Positions 1 through 7,703 of a DNA stretch of 39,634 nucleotides are shown here, piece by piece. A program made the translations under genes and the position numbers. The notes under the pieces were generated by a model. That model was not told the origin of the DNA. It saw nothing but the letters and a program-made list of their open reading frames with translations, and searched no databases. Position 1 is the first letter of the stretch. Each line of letters opens with the position of its first letter. Source of the stretch: an uncultured Isoptericola sp. (GTDB lineage: Bacteria; Actinomycetota; Actinomycetes; Actinomycetales; Cellulomonadaceae); assembly GCA_947497265.1 (NCBI GenBank), contig CANMFP010000018.1, forward strand, positions 1-39,634, written 5' to 3'.

Positions 1-28
1 AGGACGCCGCCGGACACCCTTCACAGCC

Positions 29-60
29 AGGCCCCCCACACCACACGGTGCGGGGGGCCT
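29..60 (+). terminator. Hairpin terminator of an upstream gene
   Basis: AGGCCCCCC (29-37) is exactly complementary to GGGGGGCCT (52-60), with a 14-nt loop. It is a 9-bp, almost pure G/C stem, the usual look of an intrinsic terminator in high-GC actinobacteria, where the T tract is often missing. It probably ends a gene lying to the left of the window. Confidence 0.7.
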
Positions 61-185
61 CGCTGCATCCCCCCGACGGAACTTCCCACTGGATGGGACC
101 TATCATGTTCGGGCAGGTCGTCGGCGTCCGTCGCTGATCGACCGGTGATGAGACCGATGGCGGAGCAGGCTGAGAGGCGGCACGG

Positions 186-644
186 GTGAGGATCTCGGCA
201 AAGGCTGATTACGCGGTGCGCGCGTCCGTGGAGCTGGCGGCCGCGACCGACGAGCATCCCGTGTCAGCCGAGGTTCTGGCGTCTGCCCAGCAGGTGCCGC
301 ACCGGTTCCTCGAGGCGATCCTTCGTGACCTGCGCCGTGAGGGCATCGTGGCGAGCCGCCGCGGCGCCGGCGGCGGGTACGTCCTGGCTCGGCCCGCAGC
401 CGAGGTCTCGGTGGCCGACGTCGTCCGGGCCGTGGACGGTCCCCTGGTGTACGTGCGTGACCAGCGCCCGTCCGACCTGGGCTACTCGGGCTCTGCCGCA
501 TCGCTGCTGCACGTCTGGGTGGCGCTGCGCGCGAACGTCCGGGCGGTGCTGTCCCAGGTGACTCTCGCGGATCTCGCCACGGGGACGATCCCGGCGGAGA
601 TCCGTCTCCTGGTGGACGACGACGAGGCGTGGGAGAACCCCTGA
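186..644 (+). CDS. Rrf2-family transcriptional regulator lacking Fe-S cysteines
   Basis: The 152-aa protein starts with the Rrf2 winged-helix signature (MRISAKADYAVRASVELA) and has the recognition and wing segment RRGAGGGYVLARPAAEVSVADVVRAVDG at about residues 58-84. The GTG start at 186 is chosen because Rrf2 proteins begin directly with this helix. Rrf2 proteins such as IscR and NsrR sense through a [Fe-S] cluster held by three cysteines around residues 90-105. This protein has no cysteine at all, so it cannot bind a cluster that way and is closer in logic to CymR-type members. The next gene on the same strand is a TauE/SafE permease, which suggests (inference) a sulfur-related regulon. A weak TATCAT at 101-106 could be its -10. 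Confidence 0.88.
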   Translation: MRISAKADYAVRASVELAAATDEHPVSAEVLASAQQVPHRFLEAILRDLRREGIVASRRGAGGGYVLARPAAEVSVADVVRAVDGPLVYVRDQRPSDLGYSGSAASLLHVWVALRANVRAVLSQVTLADLATGTIPAEIRLLVDDDEAWENP

Positions 645-650
645 CGGAAC

Positions 651-665
651 GGCTCCGTCGGAGCC
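651..665 (+). terminator. Short hairpin after the Rrf2 gene
   Basis: GGCTCC (651-656), loop GTC, GGAGCC (660-665). A flanking C650/G666 pair makes a 7-bp stem a few bases after the Rrf2 stop codon. No T run follows, so termination is plausible but weakly supported. Confidence 0.4.
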
Positions 666-703
666 GCCCGGGTCACGCTCGGTGCGACGCTCCCGAGACA
701 CCC

Positions 704-742
704 CTCGACATTAAACCGATTGGGCCGATAGGGTATGTCGAG
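704..742 (+). promoter_or_regulatory. Promoter of the TSUP permease gene within an inverted repeat
   Basis: A -35-like TCGACA (705-710) and a -10 TAGGGT (729-734) are separated by 18 nt. Perfect 8-bp inverted arms, CTCGACAT (704-711) and ATGTCGAG (735-742), bracket the promoter: the left arm overlaps the -35 and the right arm follows the -10 directly. A dimeric repressor bound here would block the promoter. The adjacent Rrf2 protein is the obvious candidate (inference). Confidence 0.5.
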
Positions 743-772
743 TAACTCGTCGTTCCTACGTCGGAGGCTCTC

Positions 773-1705
773 GTGCCCACTCTCGTACTGCTCGCTCTCG
801 TCGGCCTCGGGGCGCAGCTCGTCGACGGCAGCCTGGGCATGGCCTACGGGGTCACCTCCACGACCCTGCTGCTGATGATCGGCACGAACCCGGCCGCAGC
901 CTCGGCCACGGTCCACCTGGCCGAGATCGGGACGACGCTCGCCTCCGGTGCATCGCACTGGCGCTTCGGCAACGTCGACTGGCGGGTCGTGGCGCGCATC
1001 GGCCTGCCCGGCGCGGTCGGCGCGTTCGCCGGCGCGACGTTCCTGTCCTGGCTCTCCACGGAGATCGCCGGCCCGCTCATGTCGGTGCTGCTGCTCGGCC
1101 TGGGGGTCTACGTCCTGTTCCGGTTCACCTTCCGCGGGCTGCGCACCGACCGGATCGGGCAGCCGCTGCGCCGCCGCTTCCTGACGCCGCTCGGCCTGGT
1201 GGCCGGGTTCATGGACGCCACCGGCGGGGGCGGCTGGGGGCCCGTCGGTACCCCCGCGATCCTCGCGAGCGGACGTCTCGAGCCCCGCAAGGTCGTCGGT
1301 TCGATCGACACCAGCGAGTTCTTCGTCGCGGTGGCGGCCAGCCTCGGCTTCCTCGTCGGCCTCGGGACGGCCGGGATCGACGGCTCCTGGGCGATCGCGC
1401 TGCTGATCGGCGGGCTGATCGCCGCACCGATCGCTGCCTGGATCGTCCGGTGGGTGCCGCCGCGCGTCCTGGGCTCCGCGGTCGGTGGGGTCATCGTGCT
1501 GACGAACACGCGCACGCTGCTCGGCACCGACCTGGTGTCGGTGGGCAGTGCCGCGACGACGGTGATTCTCGCCGTCGTGGCTGCCGTCTGGGTTGGTGCG
1601 GTCGTCTACTCGGTCCGGGCGCACCGCAGCGAGCGTGCTGCCGCAGCCGCCGAGTCGTCCGGGGCAGGGGACGAGGAAGCGTCCGACGCGGCCCCCGTCG
1701 GATGA
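773..1705 (+). CDS. TSUP (TauE/SafE) family membrane permease
   Basis: A 310-aa polytopic membrane protein with about eight hydrophobic segments, consistent with the TSUP family of sulfite, sulfonate or organic-anion permeases. It shows the two-half family pattern, each half opening with a G/A-rich motif: GLGAQLVDGSLGMAYGV near residue 10 and LVAGFMDATGGGGWGPVGTP near residues 140-160. The C-terminal tail after residue 285 is charged and cytoplasmic. The GTG start at 773 is preceded by CGGAGG (762-767) at normal spacing. The gene has its own promoter 30-70 bp upstream and sits behind an Rrf2 regulator. The exact substrate cannot be read from sequence; sulfite or another sulfur anion is the family-based guess. 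Confidence 0.9.
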   Translation: MPTLVLLALVGLGAQLVDGSLGMAYGVTSTTLLLMIGTNPAAASATVHLAEIGTTLASGASHWRFGNVDWRVVARIGLPGAVGAFAGATFLSWLSTEIAGPLMSVLLLGLGVYVLFRFTFRGLRTDRIGQPLRRRFLTPLGLVAGFMDATGGGGWGPVGTPAILASGRLEPRKVVGSIDTSEFFVAVAASLGFLVGLGTAGIDGSWAIALLIGGLIAAPIAAWIVRWVPPRVLGSAVGGVIVLTNTRTLLGTDLVSVGSAATTVILAVVAAVWVGAVVYSVRAHRSERAAAAAESSGAGDEEASDAAPVG

Positions 1706-1804
1706 CGGAACGCCTCCTCAGGTGGCAGTTCTGGGCCTCGGGAGTACGGTGGGCGGCACACGAGTCCTGACCGGGTGCTGAGCCCGGAACCCGGGGGAGA
1801 TGTC

Positions 1805-2533
1805 ATGAGCGGTTCGTCGTCGCACCGCACCGTCGGGGGTGCCGGCCTGGCCGGCGCGGCCGAAGTTCTCGCAGCGGGTGTACAGCTCGTCGTGGGCCGG
1901 TACCGGGTCGAGCTCGACTCCGGCCGCACCTGGTGGTCCGACGAGGTGTACCGGATGCACGGGCGTGAGCCGGGCGAGATCGAGCCGAGCATGGACGCGC
2001 TGAGGTCTCGCACGCACCCCGACGATCGCAGCCGGGTCTCCCGGACCGCCGTGGTGGCGATGCGGTCGGGACGGCCGTTCAGCAGCGCCCACCGGATCGT
2101 CGACCCGCACGGGAAGGCGCGGACGGTCGTGGTGACGGGGCAGGCGCACCTCACCGACGACGGCGAGATCACGCACGTCGCAGGCTATGTGCTGGACGTC
2201 AGCCCGGTGACCCGTGAGGCGCTGGACCGCGAGTCCCAGCGCGCCGTGGGACGGGCCATGGTGTCGGCCTCTGCTGTCGAGCAGGCCAAGGGTGCGTTCA
2301 TGGTGGTGCACGGCATCGCGGAGGCCGAGGCCGGCGACAAGCTCGGCGAGGCGGCTGCACGGGCCCAGATCCCGTTGCAGGCTGCGGCCGCTCAGATCGT
2401 CGAGGCGATGGCCGGCGCCGACGGCGACCCGGCGGTGCGGCTCGAGGCGGCCCTGGCCGCCGTCCACACCGTGGAGCGGCCTCGTGGGCACGAGGCGCAG
2501 CTGGCCCGACGGCGGCAGCGCACCCGCGGCTGA
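1805..2533 (+). CDS. PAS and ANTAR domain RNA-binding regulator
   Basis: The 242-aa protein has a PAS_3-like fold at about residues 25-130 (GRYRVELDSGRTWWSDEVYRM ... HPDDR ... HRIVDPHGKARTVVVTGQAHLTDDGEITHVAGYVLDVS), followed by an ANTAR domain at about residues 140-205 with the hallmark SASAVEQAKGAFMVVHGI. ANTAR domains bind paired stem-loops in nascent RNA and prevent termination. In actinobacteria PAS-ANTAR or GAF-ANTAR proteins are common stand-alone regulators. The ATG at 1805 is preferred over an in-frame GTG at 1775 because GGGGGAGA lies just upstream of it. No partner kinase is adjacent, so its signal and RNA targets are unknown. Confidence 0.88.
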   Translation: MSGSSSHRTVGGAGLAGAAEVLAAGVQLVVGRYRVELDSGRTWWSDEVYRMHGREPGEIEPSMDALRSRTHPDDRSRVSRTAVVAMRSGRPFSSAHRIVDPHGKARTVVVTGQAHLTDDGEITHVAGYVLDVSPVTREALDRESQRAVGRAMVSASAVEQAKGAFMVVHGIAEAEAGDKLGEAAARAQIPLQAAAAQIVEAMAGADGDPAVRLEAALAAVHTVERPRGHEAQLARRRQRTRG

Positions 2534-2556
2534 GCGCGCCTGCGCCGGTCCGGGCC

Positions 2557-2850
2557 TCAGACCACGGAGACCTGCTTGGCCCGCCGGTCCACGGCCTTGG
2601 TGACACCCTGCCGGGCGAGCCGCCGGGCGAGGACGGCGACGCCGCCGGTGACGGCCGCGAACGTGATCGCCTGCACGATCGGGATGTCGTCCGCGTCCAG
2701 GTCGATCGGGGCGTCGTTCCCCGTGGCCTTCTCCCAGATCACCTTGATGAGCTTCTGCGCGACCCACCCGGCCGCGAACGTCGCCGCGACCGTCCCGATC
2801 TTGAGGCCCAGCGAGGGCTCGGACTGCGGGGAGAGCTCAAGGTGATCCAC
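2557..2850 (-). CDS. DUF4235 small membrane protein
   Basis: A 97-aa protein with two hydrophobic stretches (GTVAATFAAGWVAQKLIKVIW and IVQAITFAAVTGGVAVLARRLA), then a basic tail. This size and pattern match the actinobacterial DUF4235 family, whose function is unknown. The GTG start at 2850 is chosen because CTGGAGGATCC lies directly upstream on this strand; a longer in-frame start at 2919 would add a proline/arginine-rich tail and has no ribosome binding site. It converges with the PAS-ANTAR gene, with 23 nt between the stops. A reverse-strand -10 (TACGGT, complement of 2918-2923) backs onto the thiamine operon promoter region. Confidence 0.85.
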   Translation of the reverse strand: MDHLELSPQSEPSLGLKIGTVAATFAAGWVAQKLIKVIWEKATGNDAPIDLDADDIPIVQAITFAAVTGGVAVLARRLARQGVTKAVDRRAKQVSVV

Positions 2851-2939
2851 GGATCCTCCAGTACCAGACGGCGGCATCGGGCGAGGCTCGCGAGGGGTCC
2901 GCCCGACGGACGTCACCACCGTAGCGTGCGCACGGTGTG

Positions 2940-2945
2940 TAGGCT
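2940..2945 (+). promoter_or_regulatory. Candidate -10 of the thiamine operon
   Basis: TAGGCT at 2940-2945 would start transcription near 2952, immediately before the P1 stem of the TPP aptamer. An alternative is TAGCGT at 2922-2927. No convincing -35 is seen for either. Confidence 0.4.
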
Positions 2946-2954
2946 CGGAGGGAA

Positions 2955-3040
2955 CGACAGGGGAGCGCCACCGAGCGCTGAGAGTGCGGATCTCCGCAGA
3001 CCCTCGAACCTGACCCGGTTAGCACCGGTGGAGGAAGTCG
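2955..3040 (+). ncRNA. TPP riboswitch (thi element)
   Basis: The conserved TPP aptamer blocks occur in order: GGGGAGC (2960-2966), CTGAGAG (2989-2995), ACCCTCGAACCTGA (3000-3013) and GGTGGAGGAAGTCG (3027-3040). CGAC (2955-2958) pairs with GTCG (3037-3040) to close P1. The element precedes a thiamine ABC transporter, the classic context: TPP binding represses the importer. The aptamer itself is close to certain; the mode of control is discussed under the expression platform. Confidence 0.96.
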
Positions 3041-3052
3041 GGCTTCTCGATC

Positions 3053-3108
3053 CCGTCGTCCGTGGACATGGACGACGGCCCCCCTTCAGATCCGTCTGAG
3101 GAGGACGA
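3053..3108 (+). promoter_or_regulatory. Expression platform between TPP aptamer and thiB
   Basis: CCGTCGTCC (3053-3061) and GGACGACGG (3070-3078) form a 9-bp hairpin. The left-arm part TCGTCC (3056-3061) could instead pair with GGACGA (3103-3108) in the ribosome binding region of thiB, and GACGG (3074-3078) can pair with CCGTC (3092-3096). These alternatives are mutually exclusive, which suits a switch. No T tract follows, so I favour translational control (inference). Confidence 0.5.
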
Positions 3109-4191
3109 ATGATCATCCGTACCCGCCGCACCCTGGCGACGGTCGCCGCTGTCGGCCTGCTGCCCGCACTGGCCGCCTGCTCGGGCAGCGAGGCCCCGGG
3201 GGAGTCCGGTGGGTCGTCGACCGACGGCGAGCTCTCGGGCACCGTCACGCTGGTCACCCACGACTCCTTCGCCCTGAGCGACGGGCTGCTGGAGTCCTTC
3301 GAGTCGAAGACGGGGCTGCAGGTCGAGCACGTGGCCGCCGGCGACGCGGGCACGCTGGTCAACCAGCTCGTCCTGACGCAGGACAGCCCGCTCGGGGACG
3401 TGGTGTACGGCGTGGACAACACGTTCGCGTCACGCGCCGTGGAGGCGGGGGTGTTCGAGCCCTACACGCCGACGGACCTCGACCCGTCGGTGACCGCGCA
3501 GGCGGAGCCGGGCCTGGAGGCCCTGACCCCGATCGACCGTGGCGACGTCTGCCTCAACGTCGACACGGCCTGGTTCGAGGACGCGGGCATCCAGCCGCCG
3601 GCCACCTTCGAGGACCTCACCGAGGAGGAGTACGCCGACCTGACCGTCGTCACCAACCCGGCGACGTCGTCGCCCGGCTTCGCGTTCCTGCTGGCCACCG
3701 TCAGCGCGTTCGGCGAGGACGGATGGCAGGACTACTGGGCCGAGCTCGCGGACAACGGTCTGCGCGTCACGGACGGCTGGTCGGACGCGTACTACGTCGA
3801 CTTCTCGGGCGGGGGCGAGGGCGGCGAGCGACCGATCGTGCTGTCGTACGCGACGTCGCCGGCGGCCACGGTCACCGAGGACGGCAGCGCCTCGACCACC
3901 GCGGCGTTGCTGGACACCTGCTTCCGCCAGGTCGAGTATGCGGGCGTCCTCGCGGGGTCCGACAACCCGGACGGCGCCCGGGCGCTGGTCGACTTCCTGA
4001 CGTCGGAGCCGGTGCAGGCGGACGTCCCGGGCAGCATGTACATGTATCCCGCGGACGAGTCCGTGGAGCTGCCCACCGAGTGGGAGCAGTTCGCGCCGCT
4101 CGCCGAGGAGCCGCACGAGGTCGCCGCGGAGGAGATCGCGGCGCACCGTGACGAGTGGATCGAGCAGTGGACGGCCACGGTCATCGGGTGA
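3109..4191 (+). CDS. thiB: Thiamine ABC transporter substrate-binding lipoprotein
   Basis: A 360-aa extracellular solute-binding protein. The N-terminus has a twin-arginine-like basic patch, a hydrophobic core and a lipobox LAAC with the lipidated Cys at residue 24. The mature part reads like the ThiB/TbpA family: VTLVTHDSFALSDGLLESFESKTGL, then the hinge region VVYGVDNTFASRA and the C-terminal LVDFLTSEPVQADVPGSMYMYP. The ATG at 3109 follows GAGGAGGA. It is the first gene of thiBPQ and lies directly behind the TPP riboswitch, so it should import thiamine or its phosphates when TPP is low. The next gene overlaps its stop codon. Confidence 0.95.
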   Translation: MIIRTRRTLATVAAVGLLPALAACSGSEAPGESGGSSTDGELSGTVTLVTHDSFALSDGLLESFESKTGLQVEHVAAGDAGTLVNQLVLTQDSPLGDVVYGVDNTFASRAVEAGVFEPYTPTDLDPSVTAQAEPGLEALTPIDRGDVCLNVDTAWFEDAGIQPPATFEDLTEEEYADLTVVTNPATSSPGFAFLLATVSAFGEDGWQDYWAELADNGLRVTDGWSDAYYVDFSGGGEGGERPIVLSYATSPAATVTEDGSASTTAALLDTCFRQVEYAGVLAGSDNPDGARALVDFLTSEPVQADVPGSMYMYPADESVELPTEWEQFAPLAEEPHEVAAEEIAAHRDEWIEQWTATVIG

Positions 4192-5981
4192 GCCGGAGGC
4201 GACGCGAGGGTGAGGGGCGCAGCGGAGCAAGCCACTCGCCCGGAGCGGAGCCGCAGGGTCACCCGACGCAACTCCGGGTGAGCCTGCGGCGCCGGCCCCG
4301 GCAGGCGTGGCTGGGCTGGGGGGCCGCGGTCGGTGTCCCTCTGGTGTTCCTCGCCGTCTTCTTCGCCTGGCCGGTGGTCGCGCTGGTCGTCCAGGGCTTC
4401 TTCGCGGACGACGGCGCGGGCGGGCGCACGCTCGACCTCTCCGGCTTCGCGGAGGTCCTGGGTCAGCCGCGCACGTGGCGGGTGGTGGGGCAGACGCTCG
4501 CGCAGGCGTCCGTGGGGACGGTGCTGAGCGTGCTGCTCGGCATCCCGGGCGCCTACCTGCTGTACCGGTGCCGGTTCCCCGGTCGGACGTTGCTGCGTGG
4601 GCTGGTGACGGTCCCGTTCGTGCTGCCGACCGTCGTCGTCGGTGTCGCGTTCCGGCACCTGTTCACGCCGTCGGGGCCGCTGGGGTGGCTCGGGTGGGAG
4701 GAGAGCTTCGCGGGCGTGGTGGTCGCGCTCGTGTTCTTCAACTACTCGGTGGTGGTCCGCACGGTGGGCGGGCTGTGGGAACGGCTGGATCCCCGTGCCG
4801 AGCAGGCTGCGCGGGCTCTCGGTGCGACGCCGTGGCGCGCCTTCCGCACGGTGACGCTGCCGGCGCTGGGTCCGGCGATCGCCTCGGCGGCGTCGGTCGT
4901 CTTCCTGTTCTGCTCGACGGCGTTCGGCGTCGTCCTCGTGCTCGGCGGCATGCGGTACGGCACGATCGAGACGGAGATCTGGATCCGCACCACGCAGTTC
5001 CTGGACCTGCGTGCCGCGGCCGTGCTCAGCGTGCTGCAGCTCGTGGTGGTCGTGGCCGCGCTGCTGGTCAGCGGCCGCCTGCGTGCCCGGCGCGAGCGGG
5101 CCTTGCAGCTCACGGGCGAGCGGTCGGGCGCCCATCCGCTGGACCTGCGCTCCGTCCGGGACGTGCTGCCCGCGGTGGCGACCGCCGTCGTCGTCTGCGG
5201 GCTGGTCGCGTTCCCGCTCGCGGGTCTCGTCCTGCGGTCGTTCCGGGGGCCCGACGGCGCCTGGTCGCTCGCGAACTATGTCGCGCTGGGGACGACGGGC
5301 GGGCGCAACGCGCTGACCGTGACCGTGTGGGAGGCGACGGCGAACTCGTTGCGGATCGCGGCCCTCGCCACGCTGATCGCCGTGGTGGTCGGCGGGCTGG
5401 TGGTGCTGGTCGTCTCGCGCCGGCCGCGTTCGCACGGCCTGCGGCGCGCCGTCGGGGGGCTCGACGCGGTGTTCATGCTCCCGCTGGGGGTGTCGGCGGT
5501 GACGGTCGGGTTCGGGTTCCTCCTGACGCTCGACCGGCCGCTGGGTCTGGACGTCGACCTGCGCACGTCGGGGCTGCTGGTGCCGATCGCCCAGGCGGTC
5601 GTCGCCATCCCGCTCGTGGTCCGCACGATGCTGCCGGTGCTGCGGGCGATCGACCCGCGGTTGCGGGAGACGGCGGCGGTGCTCGGCGCGCCGCCGGGCC
5701 GGGTGCTGGCCAGCGTGGACCTCGCCCTGGCGGCGCGGTCGCTGGGGCTCGCCGTGGGGTTCGCCTTCGCGGTGTCGCTCGGGGAGTTCGGCGCGACGTC
5801 GTTCCTGGCCCGGCCGGACGCCGCGACGCTGCCGGTGGTGATCTACCGGCTCGTCGGGCAGCCCGGCGCGGAGAACTACGGGATGGCGCTCGCGGCGTCG
5901 GTGGTGCTGGCGCTGCTTACCGCGACGGTCATGATGGTGGCGGAACGGATGCGTGGCGACGGCGGCGGAGGGGAGTTCTGA
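4188..5981 (+). CDS. thiP: Thiamine ABC transporter permease
   Basis: A large two-lobed permease with about 12 transmembrane helices and two EAA loops, EQAARALGATPWRAFRTVTLPALGP and RETAAVLGAPPGRVLASVDLALAA, as expected for ThiP, a fused-dimer permease. The start is uncertain. GTG at 4188 overlaps the thiB stop (GTGA) and gives 597 aa. GTG at 4278 gives 567 aa, nearer the usual ThiP length, and would place the basic VSLRRRPRQAW right before helix 1. Neither has a good ribosome binding site. The extra 30 residues of the longer form are low-complexity and charged. It overlaps thiQ by one base at the 3' end. Confidence 0.93.
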   Translation: MSRRRREGEGRSGASHSPGAEPQGHPTQLRVSLRRRPRQAWLGWGAAVGVPLVFLAVFFAWPVVALVVQGFFADDGAGGRTLDLSGFAEVLGQPRTWRVVGQTLAQASVGTVLSVLLGIPGAYLLYRCRFPGRTLLRGLVTVPFVLPTVVVGVAFRHLFTPSGPLGWLGWEESFAGVVVALVFFNYSVVVRTVGGLWERLDPRAEQAARALGATPWRAFRTVTLPALGPAIASAASVVFLFCSTAFGVVLVLGGMRYGTIETEIWIRTTQFLDLRAAAVLSVLQLVVVVAALLVSGRLRARRERALQLTGERSGAHPLDLRSVRDVLPAVATAVVVCGLVAFPLAGLVLRSFRGPDGAWSLANYVALGTTGGRNALTVTVWEATANSLRIAALATLIAVVVGGLVVLVVSRRPRSHGLRRAVGGLDAVFMLPLGVSAVTVGFGFLLTLDRPLGLDVDLRTSGLLVPIAQAVVAIPLVVRTMLPVLRAIDPRLRETAAVLGAPPGRVLASVDLALAARSLGLAVGFAFAVSLGEFGATSFLARPDAATLPVVIYRLVGQPGAENYGMALAASVVLALLTATVMMVAERMRGDGGGGEF

Positions 5982-7015
5982 TGGCGGTCTCGCAGGAGCG
6001 TGGTGCCGGCCTGGCAGTGCGCGACGTCGTCGTCCGCTACGGGCAGCGGCGCGGGCACGCGGGCACGACGGCGGTCGACGGCGTCTCGCTCGACGTCGCG
6101 GCCGGCGAGGTGCTGGCGCTGCTGGGGCCCAGCGGCTGCGGCAAGTCCTCGCTCCTGCGGGCGGTGGCCGGCCTCGAGCCGGTGGCGGCGGGTTCCGTGG
6201 CGTTCGACGGTGCCGACCTGGCGGGCGTGCCCGTGCACCGTCGGGGGTTCGGGCTGCTGTTCCAGGAGGGCCAGCTGTTCCCGCACCGCGACGTCGCGGG
6301 GAACGTGGCCTACGGGCTGGCCGACCGGCCGCGGGCGGAGCGGGCCGAGCGGGTGTCCGAGCTCCTGGCCCTGGTGGGGCTCACGGGGTTCGGCGGGCGA
6401 CCGGTGGCCGAGCTGTCGGGTGGGGAGAAGCAGCGGGTGGCGCTGGCGCGCGCCCTGGCCCCCCGGCCGCGGCTGCTGCTCCTCGACGAGCCGCTCTCGG
6501 CCCTCGACCGGGGCCTGCGCGAGCGGCTGGCCGTCGAGATCCGGGCTGTCCTGCACGCGACGGGCACGACAGCGGTGTTCGTCACCCACGACCACGACGA
6601 GGCGTTCACGGTGGCGGACCGGGTGGCGGTGATGTCGGCGGGCCGGCTCGCTCAGGTCGCGGCGCCGGAGGCATTGTGGCGGGCACCCGCCACGCGCGAG
6701 GTCGCGGAGTTCCTCGGGTACCAGACGTTCCTGCCGCACGCCGACGGTCTCCTCGCGGTCGGTCCGGCGGGCCTGCGGGTGGTCGACGGCGGCTCGGGTG
6801 GCGCTTCCGGTGGCGCGTCGGTGGGCGGTGAGGTGCGGCACGGCGTCGTCGTCGCGACCACGTTCCGGCGCGGTCGCACCGAGGTCACCGTGGACGCGGA
6901 CCTGGGTGCGGGCGAGGAGCGGCTGGTCGCCCTCACGGACGGCAGCGTGCCGGCGGCCGACGACAAGGTGGGCTTGGTGCTGGACCCGCGGGGCTGCGCC
7001 GTCGTGCCCGGCTGA
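5981..7015 (+). CDS. thiQ: Thiamine ABC transporter ATP-binding protein
   Basis: A 344-aa ABC ATPase. Walker A GPSGCGKSS lies near residue 50, Q-loop LLFQEGQLFPHRDV, signature LSGGEKQRVALARAL, Walker B LLLLDEPLSALD and H-loop VTHDHDEAF. It is longer than E. coli ThiQ (about 230 aa): after residue 245 there is a TOBE-like extra domain with a G/S-rich linker (GGSGGASGGASVGG), a common layout in actinobacterial importers. TGATG couples its start to the thiP stop. It energises thiamine uptake with ThiB and ThiP. The 3' end converges with the response-regulator gene. Confidence 0.95.
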   Translation: MAVSQERGAGLAVRDVVVRYGQRRGHAGTTAVDGVSLDVAAGEVLALLGPSGCGKSSLLRAVAGLEPVAAGSVAFDGADLAGVPVHRRGFGLLFQEGQLFPHRDVAGNVAYGLADRPRAERAERVSELLALVGLTGFGGRPVAELSGGEKQRVALARALAPRPRLLLLDEPLSALDRGLRERLAVEIRAVLHATGTTAVFVTHDHDEAFTVADRVAVMSAGRLAQVAAPEALWRAPATREVAEFLGYQTFLPHADGLLAVGPAGLRVVDGGSGGASGGASVGGEVRHGVVVATTFRRGRTEVTVDADLGAGEERLVALTDGSVPAADDKVGLVLDPRGCAVVPG

Positions 7016-7040
7016 GGATGACGACGGGGCGCCGCGGCGC

Positions 7041-7703
7041 TCAGCCCTGCGCGTCGTGCACGAGCAGCGCCACCTGGGTGCGGTTCTCCAGGCCGAGCTT
7101 CTCCAGGAGCTGGGAGACGTGCGCCTTGACCGTGGGCACGCTGAGGTGGAGGCGGGTCGCGATCTCGGCGTTGGAGGCGCCCCGGCCGAGCTCCGCGGCG
7201 ACGTCGCGCTCGCGGGCCGTCAGTGCCCCCAGGGCCGCGCGCGCCCGTTCCCGGGCACCGCCGGTACCGGCGACGGTCTCCATGAGCCGCCGTGCGACGT
7301 CGGGCGCCAGCACCGGCTCGCCCGCCGCGGCCGACCTGACCGCGGCCGCGATCCGGGCGGGCGGCATGTCCTTGAGGAGGTAGCCGGCGGCGCCGGCGTG
7401 CAGGGCGCCGCCGACCTCCTCGGCCGTGTCGAAGGTGGTCAGGACGACGACGGCGGGCGGTGACGGCCGCGCCCGGACGGTGCGCGTCGCGTCGATCCCC
7501 CCGACGCCGGGCATGCGCAGGTCCATGAGGACGACGTCCGCCGGGTGGGCGTCGAGCACACCGGGGACCTCACCGCCGTCCGCCGCCTCGGCGACCACCC
7601 GGATGCCGTCGGCGCCGTCGAGCATGAGGCGCAGACCGGCGCGCACGAGCGCGTCGTCGTCCACGAGCACGACGCGCACGCTGCGCTGCGGGGAATCGGT
7701 CAT
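7041..7703 (-). CDS. NarL/LuxR-type response regulator
   Basis: A 220-aa two-domain regulator. The receiver domain has the acidic pocket VLVDDDALV and the phospho-acceptor Asp61 in VLMDLRMPG; the output domain is a LuxR helix-turn-helix (LTARERDVAAELGRGASNAEIATRLHLSVPTVKAHVSQLLEKL). ATG at 7703 is taken as the start because ATGA overlaps the stop codon of the upstream kinase by 4 bases, so translation is coupled. With the kinase it forms a complete two-component system of the NarL class. The regulated genes are unknown; the divergent membrane-protein gene at 9027 is one possibility. Confidence 0.95.
   Translation of the reverse strand: MTDSPQRSVRVVLVDDDALVRAGLRLMLDGADGIRVVAEAADGGEVPGVLDAHPADVVLMDLRMPGVGGIDATRTVRARPSPPAVVVLTTFDTAEEVGGALHAGAAGYLLKDMPPARIAAAVRSAAAGEPVLAPDVARRLMETVAGTGGARERARAALGALTARERDVAAELGRGASNAEIATRLHLSVPTVKAHVSQLLEKLGLENRTQVALLVHDAQG

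Noticed and set aside
4307-7015. 902-codon frame that ends in ThiQ
   Set aside because: It reads through thiP in the wrong frame; the true thiQ start is the ATG at 5981, overlapping the thiP stop.
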